Assembly: GCA_029582165.1 (NCBI GenBank)
Contig: CM055887.1
Span: 15,733,190 to 15,797,189 of the forward strand
DNA from: Portulaca oleracea
Taxonomy: Eukaryota; Streptophyta; Magnoliopsida; Caryophyllales; Portulacaceae
Direction of reading: 5' to 3'
DNA length: 64,000 nucleotides
Positions within the stretch are counted from its first letter, which is position 1, and each line of letters starts with the position of its first letter. This document shows, in pieces, positions 57,566 through 64,000 of this stretch. Under the pieces are notes generated by a model that was not told where the DNA came from, did no database searches, and was given only the letters and a program-made list of their open reading frames with translations. The position numbers were made by a program, and so were the translations under genes.

Positions 57566-58691
57566 TTCGCCGTGAAGTGTGCCGTGATGATGAGGTGGTC
57601 CACTTCATTTCGCCGTGAGGTGGATCAAGGTGACGCGCTTCATTTCGAGAAGCATGCCAGGATGATGAGGTGGTCCACTTCATTTCGCCGTGAGGTGGAC
57701 CGAGGTGACGCACTTTATTTCGCCGTGAAGTGTGCCGTGATGATGAGGTGATCCACTTCATTTCGCCGTGAGGTGGATAAAGGTGACGCGCTTCATTTCG
57801 CCGTGAAGCATGCCAGGATGATGAGGTAGTCCACTTCATTTCGCCGTGAGGTGGACCGAGGTGACGCACTTCATTTCGCCGTGAAGTGTGCCGTGATGAT
57901 GAGGTGACCCACTTCATTTCGCCATGAGGTGGATCAAGGTGACGCGCTTCATTTCGCCGTGAAGCATGCCAGGATGATGAGGTGGTCCACTTCATTTCGC
58001 CATGAGGTGGACCGAGGTGACGCACTTCATTTCGCCGTGAAGTGTGCCGTGATGATGAGGTGATCCACTTCATTTCGCCGTGAGGTGGATCAAGGTGACG
58101 CGCTTCATTTCGCCGTGAAGCATGCCAGGATGATGAGGTGGTCCACTTCATTTCGCCGTGAGGTGGATCAAGGTGACGCGCTTCATTTCGCCGTGAAGCA
58201 TGCCAGGATGATGAGGTGGTCCACTTCATTTCGCCGTGAGGTGGACCGAGGTGACGCACTTCATTTCGCCGTGAAGTGCGGGACTTGTGTCTCTGTGCTG
58301 AAAAGGGTGTCATCGCATTGTGAGGGCCCGATGACGGCCGCTGAAGATGAGTTCGTCTTTTGTAACCGCCTGACGACCGACGTATCTCGTGCATTGTTCT
58401 GCAAAACAGAGAAGGAGGGCATCGCTTATCCAAAATCGAGCGAGTCAGAGAATTTACCTGTCGGTCGTGCTTTAGCTCTTGGAAATGGGCTTGAGTTTGC
58501 CATTGCTTCATGGGAAAATGCTCGAATTGCATTGGGCCTGAACTTTGGGCCTGTTTCAAACAGTAAACCCGTCTGAGTTGGCGCTCGAGATTGCTTTTGG
58601 GCTTGAATTGGAGCGACGAATTTGGGCCCATTTTGGCTCTGAAATGTCCTGAGAACCCGTGCAGGTTCTCGTGATTAGGCTGCAATTGCAA
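57540..58691 (-). other. long open frame across the 78-bp array, 26-residue repeats
   Basis: Because 78 is divisible by 3, the element-sense strand stays open for 383 codons. It repeats SRRNEARHLDPPHGEMKW and a Thr/Ser/Trp-rich link. The non-repeat N-terminal 120 residues resemble no family known to me. The frame may be open only because the unit lacks stops; there is no independent sign of translation. Confidence 0.3.
57566..58285. repeat. 78-bp minisatellite with 39-bp and 156-bp order, about nine units
   Basis: GATGATGAGG starts at 57661, 57739, 57817 and 57895, exactly 78 bp apart. Each unit is two 39-bp halves sharing CACTTCATTTCGCCGTGA, and unit types ending GTGTGCCGT and GCATGCCAG alternate in most of the array. 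One unit near 57630-57660 lacks a few bases (TTTCGAGAAGC). Confidence 0.95.
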
Positions 58692-58892
58692 GGCCCATTT
58701 TGGCTGCGACGCGTTTGGGCCGGCATTTTGGGCCTAGCTGCAACCCGTCTGGCGTCTTCTTCTTTTCTCTTTTTTTTTTCTTCGGCCAATGCATGTGATT
58801 TTAGGATAGATTTTCGGCCAATGCATGCCTTCCATGATCCTAATGCTGGGGCCCGCCGGTTGGCCACTTGTGTGGTGTGCATGCACCCACTC

Positions 58893-58903
58893 TCCTTATA
58901 AAA
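58893..58903 (+). promoter_or_regulatory. TATA box of the antisense PMD gene
   Basis: CTTATAAAAGGGGCC followed by a pyrimidine-rich start region (CTCACTCTTCCACTTCCTTT). The ATG lies about 95 bp downstream. This is a textbook plant core promoter, on the strand opposite to the retroelement. Confidence 0.6.
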
Positions 58904-58990
58904 GGGGCCTCTCCATACCCTAACTCATGCATCTCACTCTTCCACTTCCTTTCCTTGCTCAAAAATCATTTATTCACTAGCTAGGAAGCA

Positions 58991-61900
58991 ATGGTTAGAA
59001 AAATTAGAGATCCGCCTGTTCAACCCCATGCAACAAACTGGGCACATGAAATGTCCTCCCGGCGAGCATGGACTCCTAGGCCGGGTTGGGAACCGTCGAT
59101 ACTGGTGCCTGAACCGTGGAATCACGTATGGCACAAGCATTCACATGTCCGGGTAATGTCTTCTTCCTGACTCTGCTTTTAATTATAGCATAAATTTGCA
59201 AGTAGAAAAGTTTAATTCTAGCTTGTTGATTTAGCTAAAAATAAAGAAGTAATTTGTGTCGACATCTGTGATCGCTCAAATCGGGCCTTAGAGAACCGAG
59301 GATGATAGGCCGATTCTTTAGAACACATAGTGAAACCAAAACCCGTTTTAGTTGTGCTGCGCGTGAGATGTCCAAAACCGCCCCTTAATCGGCCCAACTT
59401 TTCAAGAACCCGTCTGAAGTCAATGATGCGCCAACTTCGTGAACCCGTCTGAGTTGGGTTGACACGGCCCAACTTATTTTGTGAACTCGTCTGGGTGGGC
59501 CGAAAAAGAGAGGCCCAACCCCTTTTGCTTGTGAGAACCCGTCTGGGTGAGCCGAAAAAACCGAGGCCCAACCCCTTTTTTCTTGTAGGAACCCGTCTGG
59601 GTGGGCCGAAAAAGAAAGGCCCAACCCCTTTTTTTCTTGTAGGTACCCGTCTGGGTGGGCCGAAAAAGAAAGGCCCAACCCCTTTTTTTTCTTGTAGGTA
59701 CCCGTCTGGGTGGGCCGAAAAAGAGAGGCCCAACCCCTTTTGCTTGTGAGAACCCGTATGGGTGAGCCGAAAAAAGCGAGGCCCAAACCCTCATTTCGTC
59801 TTAGGTTGGGCCGAATGATTTTTTTTTAGCCTCCTAATTCAGTGGAAGTTCAATTTAGCTTTTGCTAAACTAGGGATCACTTAATAGTTTGCTGTAGGGA
59901 CTTGTCTCTTTTTTGAATTTTTATGGCGGATCCTCAGGAGGATTCCCTCGTAATCGTGGCACATGCGGAAACCGATCAAGGTGGTGGAGAATTTTCATGA
60001 AGATAATTGGGCGCTTGCACTTTTAGAAGAGTCGGATTCGATCTCTTCTCGAAATGTGTCAAGGCCTGGAACCTGTACACCACGGTGATGGGCGCGGCTG
60101 CAGAGATTCCGGGATTCCACCAACACCTTCCACCTCCTGTAGGAGAGATGGCCATATCCCCGCTGACTTTGTGATGATTACCGGCTACGCTGGGTGGTCA
60201 AGATGTCGAATTCGACCTCGCAGCCGGATCAAGTGATGGAATTATTAGAACTCGTGCTTGAACGGCGTCGGTTTGGTCGAAGATGAAACTTTCTTATGGC
60301 TCCTTCGAGGATGTCATCACTTCGCGACTTCAATCATATGGATGAGTTTCAAATCGTTTCATTTTCTCGGCATATTTCATCTCCGCCACAATGTTTGCCA
60401 ATCGAGGGGATGATGTTTACTCGACTTGATGAGGAATCTCCTGATTTAGAACAAGTCATTCATCGGAATCGGGCAAAGGCCGTGATATGCTAATTTTATT
60501 CGTTGGCCAGATAGTGTCCGGCCCTGGCGCTGATGTGGACCCATTCTTTGCACCGAGAGTCCGCGGAGATGAGGTCCGAGCATGTGGAAGGTGCTCGAGG
60601 TAATCTTCGACGCTTCTCTTGTACATGCATTTCTCTTTTTAGATCGTGAGTTTCGTATTGACATATTTGCGGTATGGGGTATGAGTACATTAAGGATTCA
60701 CTATCCCTACCCGACACGCCAAGACAAAGGTGTCGGCCGCGAACGATGGCACAAAAACTACCTTGAGCACAAGAAGAAACCATTTGGGAGCTTAGATGAG
60801 TTGCCGTATCTTCGATCACCTTGAAGAGGTACATCTTTCACATAATCTCTCTTGCATTCCTTTGGTGCTTATGTTTCCTTTACTTGTGCAGATGATGTCA
60901 ATTGGAATGCCCGGGTTGGCTTCGAGATTCCGCAAGACTTTATTCCTCACGAAATGCGCATAGGGATAGACTGCGCTTGTGATGGAGAGTCCGTCCGGTT
61001 GGTCCGAGTCTTGGTGAGAGACTTACAAGGCAAACCCCGGCCATGAAATGTGGATAATACCATAAGACCCCGAGACCATGCATGATCCATGAGCCTTGCA
61101 CGCCGCGTCAGCAGCTGCAAGGGGGTTCCTTGTATACTAATCATGCATCGATGGCATCGACCGACCAAGTCTGGATTGAATGGGAACAATATCGGGACCG
61201 CCTGGCCTTTAGAAAGGTTGGGATTAAGACCTCCATTTACTCTTTTCATGTTCCTTCTATTATCGCATAATATGACCAATTATTTGCTTGTTGTAGTCAG
61301 CCCTATCATAAGATGACGAGAAGAGTCGAGCAATCTGGGACACGGTTGGCTACCCGAGGCGACCAAATGAAGACATCAAACCGAACTAGAGAAGATCCCG
61401 GGAAAGCCGGTAGGTGATTCCCTTTTTCTTTGCTTACTTGTAACTTGTCAAACTTTGACCAATTTCTCATTCTCGCAGGCGATGGAAACAAGCAAAAGGC
61501 TTCCTCAAAATTACTTCACACTCAAGTGGGCTCGTGAGAAAGACCTCGGGCTCTGTGGTTGGGGATGCAAACGTGGATGATGATGCACAGTCTCGTCCTG
61601 TGGATCCTCCTCGCCATTCAGATGCACACGTGCCTCGTGGCCGGTCGGAGCAGATGGACCTCCCTCGACATTCGTCCTTCATGGCCGACGCGAGACTCGC
61701 CTTGTGGGTGAAGCCGCTCTCAAGGCACGGAGAGGAATAGGCGAGCATGGGCATGCCGGCCACGATGACCGTGGGAAAGGTATTTTACTCGAAGATAGTC
61801 ATTCAACCGCTCACTACGGAGACACGGGTTTTGGCCACGACTTTCGGCCTGCATGGAGAACAAAGATATCCTCCATGTCTTTAGGTGAGCACGGGCATCG

Positions 61901-62643
61901 GTGAGGTCTCATGATCATGGGAATTCGTCGGAGCCGGTTCGTCGTGGTACCCCGACTTTGTGGTGGAGACAGTTCCGAGTCTAGCGTTGGTGGAGGCGTG
62001 TGCGAGCAAGAAGGCATTTCACGCATTTAGATACTCCTTCGAATCTCATCATTCGGGTCTAGGCGCCAACCTCCCATCCTTTGCCTCGCACTTTATGGAA
62101 TGCCCGGTATGTTCCTCGTCTCCCGCACCGATCGTGGATTTAGGTTATGGCACTTCCTTTGCGGCCGACCCTACCGTGGTGCTGCGATGATTCGTGCATC
62201 TGGGTATAACCGTGCCCTCGCAGATGAAGCCTCATCAGTGCTTCCGTCCAAACCCGTGGTACCCGTTACACCTTCACAAGGATGTTTGGAGCTGCCTCGA
62301 ACGTCTGGATGGGGAACACAAACTCGTGAATGGTCGGGATGGTCGTCCCGAGCCCGCCGTAAGAACTTCTTGGCCTGCTCCACAGGGGTGGCCTGGAGGT
62401 AATCAAGAGTGGCAGGTTCTAGAACACTCTTGGCTTAATGCAGGCAGTACCGAAGTGTTGCATCTATCTGGCTCAGGTGGCGATACAGAGGTGGTAGTCT
62501 CCTCCTACTATCAATGGGACACTTACTTTGAGTGGTGGAAGTGGAGCCCATGGGTCGATAGCGCTAGTGGCGACACTGAGGTCCGCATGATGAGGATTGA
62601 GAAAGATGCACATGCAGGGTCTTTATGCAACGAACCTATGTAA
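58991..62643 (+). pseudogene. antisense plant mobile domain (PMD) gene inside the Tat/Ogre-like element
   Basis: A putative first exon (58991-59152) opens MVRKIRDPPVQPHATNWAHE and ends at a donor CGG|GTAATG. The supposed intron carries the 54-bp array. Beyond about 59960 come frames that together read like a PMD: FHEDNWALALLEES, FSKCVKAWNLYTTVMGA, VGEMAISP and ADFVMITGYAG (60010-60190). The GEM-x-I-x-P and ITG blocks are the hallmark. DREFRIDIFAVWGM and ASTDQVWIEWEQYRDRLAF follow farther on. At least three frameshifts interrupt it. PMD proteins occur as host genes (MAIN/MAIL type) and as additional ORFs of Ty3 elements. No function expected here. Confidence 0.6.
59407..59800. repeat. 54-bp minisatellite, about six full copies
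   Basis: Unit AACCCGTCTGGGTGGGCCGA, then AAAAGAAAGGCCCAACCCC and a T-run. CCCGTCTGGG starts at 59538, 59592, 59646 and 59701. The length is divisible by three, so 18-residue repeats (GPPRRVPTRKKG) are open on the minus strand. It lies in the putative PMD intron. Confidence 0.92.
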
Positions 62644-64000
62644 TGCTATGCATGACTCTTTATTATGCACTTAGGACGATGCAATGCAATGATGAAATAA
62701 CGCTTTTTTTTTATTTTTATTTTTTTATATGCACTAGTGCGAACTACTGATGTGATGCTTATGCAATGATGATGCTACGTAATGCACTTCTTTTATTTTC
62801 ATGTACTCTTATGCACAAAGTAACAAAAATGTGCAATGCGATATGCAATCTACATGGTGGGATTACTCCCACTTCCCCAAACGAAAAAAGACCAAAATAA
62901 AAATAAAAAACGAGAATTAAACGCTACAAGTACGTTCGAACTACAGTTTCGGGGCCGGCGAATAACCATCTCGTGGACCCGCATTATGACCCAAGATGGA
63001 GGCGAAATGGTTTTGTGAGATAGCCAATAACCCGCCCAAACCCGTCGACGCTCAAGCCCAATGGAGCTTCACCTATAGAAATCGGGTCGAGAAGCGGGCA
63101 AAGGAGGCCCATAAACCCGTCTGCTGATAGTTGTTTTTTTTCTTCTTTTTGTAAACTCAATTCAACAAGCAAGCACAAAGATTAATCTGACAAAATCAAA
63201 ACTCGTTCGAAAGAGATAGGAAGAAATTTTCAATCCCAAAGGAGAGAACAAGTACTTCAGAGGCATAACCGCCAACCCTTAAGAATAATGCAAATGTGCG
63301 CGTTAGTTATGGACGAGGTCGCTTAAAAAAGCAAACCTCTCATAGGAAAGAACAAACACTCAAACCTCAATTTTGAAAATGTATGAGTGTTTTCTCATAC
63401 TCAAACCAATATAAACAAACTACCATAAGCATGGTAAGAAACTCGCTCTCCACTACTGTAATGCAATGAACAAGTGACAATCAAAAAGACTTTTTCGTGT
63501 TGCAACTGGCTTAGGTTAGGTAAGGAGCGGTAAAATTTGGGAATGAGGAGTTAAGAGCCATGCTTGGATTGATTTTCAACGAATAAAACACTCTAAACTC
63601 TCCTTCTTGCTTAATGTATGCAAGACATTTCACCTTTCACCCTGAAACATCTCAACTGAATACAACCAGGTCAAAGTTTTCTGAACTTTAAATTGAATCT
63701 CCCTAATCACCCTTTTATTTTTGAAACTCTTTTCCTCTTTTTTTTTTACTTTTTTTTTTTACTTCTTTTTTTTTGTGGGTGATCGGGGAGAAGAATATCT
63801 ATGGAATCTTCGACTTTGATATAATATATGAACAACATAACCAAATACCAATCGCTCAAGATATGGGACTTTCAGATTCTCCCAAACTTCCAAAAAAAAG
63901 GCAAACTCTCATCCAACCAAGCAAGGCAAAGGGATACTGGATATCAGAGGCCAAGGCTCGTATTGTCAGGGTTCAATCATGAAAAAAGGATAAACAAAGG
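62644..64000 (-). other. non-coding internal region of the Tat/Ogre-like element up to the window end
   Basis: Repeated ATGCA-rich text (62640-62850), T-runs near 62705 and 63740, and one more AACCCGTCTG motif near 63114. No pol, gag, PBS or second LTR is visible, so the element continues beyond the window. Confidence 0.5.

Larger units (their letters stand above)
50132..64000 (-). mobile_element. 3' part of a very large Tat/Ogre-like Ty3 LTR retrotransposon (5' part outside the window)
   Basis: The 3' LTR (50132-51605) and a purine tract define minus orientation. Inside lies more than 12 kb with no gag or pol: four minisatellite arrays, a nested solo LTR and an antisense PMD gene. Large size, TGTAGACACC termini, tandem repeats in the 3' region and additional ORFs between pol and the 3' LTR are known properties of the Tat/Ogre lineage. 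Pol was not seen, so the lineage is inferred, and more than one element could be merged here. Confidence 0.6.

Noticed and set aside
57566..58285. Regular repeats that could suggest a CRISPR array
   Set aside because: Units are contiguous without unique spacers, and the DNA is from a plant nucleus.
61082..62643. Several separate small genes on the plus strand
   Set aside because: Frames are short, overlapping and follow the PMD part; read as frameshifted remains of one antisense gene.

Overview
This is nuclear DNA of a flowering plant, most likely a eudicot. Every retroelement is of a plant-specific type, and the one conventional host gene is a nine-exon plastid-type pseudouridine synthase with GT-AG introns. 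I cannot name the species. About 90 % of the window is transposable-element (TE) derived, with nesting several layers deep.

Layout. 1-1085: two GATC-rich hAT-like elements and (AC)n/(AT)n/(GT)n microsatellites. 1086-13509: a symmetrical island made of a minus-strand L1-type LINE, a (TA)n tract, a 1.4-kb Micron-like inverted-repeat element carrying a piece of a protein phosphatase 2C gene, another (TA)n tract, and a plus-strand LINE. All of them abut (TA)n. 14251-19616: the only intact host gene, an RNA pseudouridine synthase 6-like gene, with a small hAT MITE in intron 1. 20363-30025: an island of DNA transposons: a decayed MITE, a Tourist-like element inside a larger foldback element, a Pack-MULE carrying an F-box fragment, an hAT MITE, a Mutator-like MITE and a partial Micron-like copy; an old LTR remnant lies at 21270-22900.

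30222-34861: a 5'-truncated LINE whose RNase H domain is split by a 3.1-kb solo LTR. 35117-41431: a Stowaway-like MITE split by a 6-kb Ty1-copia element with a perfect target duplication. 41688-46002: a non-autonomous LTR element with gag but no pol. 46419-47920: a copia 3' remnant. 47922-49100: two more Micron-like elements in one (TA)n tract. 49101-50131: a LINE 3' end cut by the LTR of a very large Tat/Ogre-like element. That element fills the window from 50132 to its end and has four minisatellite arrays, a nested solo LTR and an antisense gene for a plant mobile domain (PMD) protein with its own TATA box.

How the parts relate. Only the pseudouridine synthase is likely to serve the cell. 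The rest records repeated colonisation of a few preferred niches. The most interesting signals are (1) LINEs and TIR elements converging on (TA)n microsatellites, with gene capture, and (2) the antisense PMD gene and repeat arrays in the 3' region of the giant retroelement. All identifications rest on reading the sequence and recognising families; no search was run.
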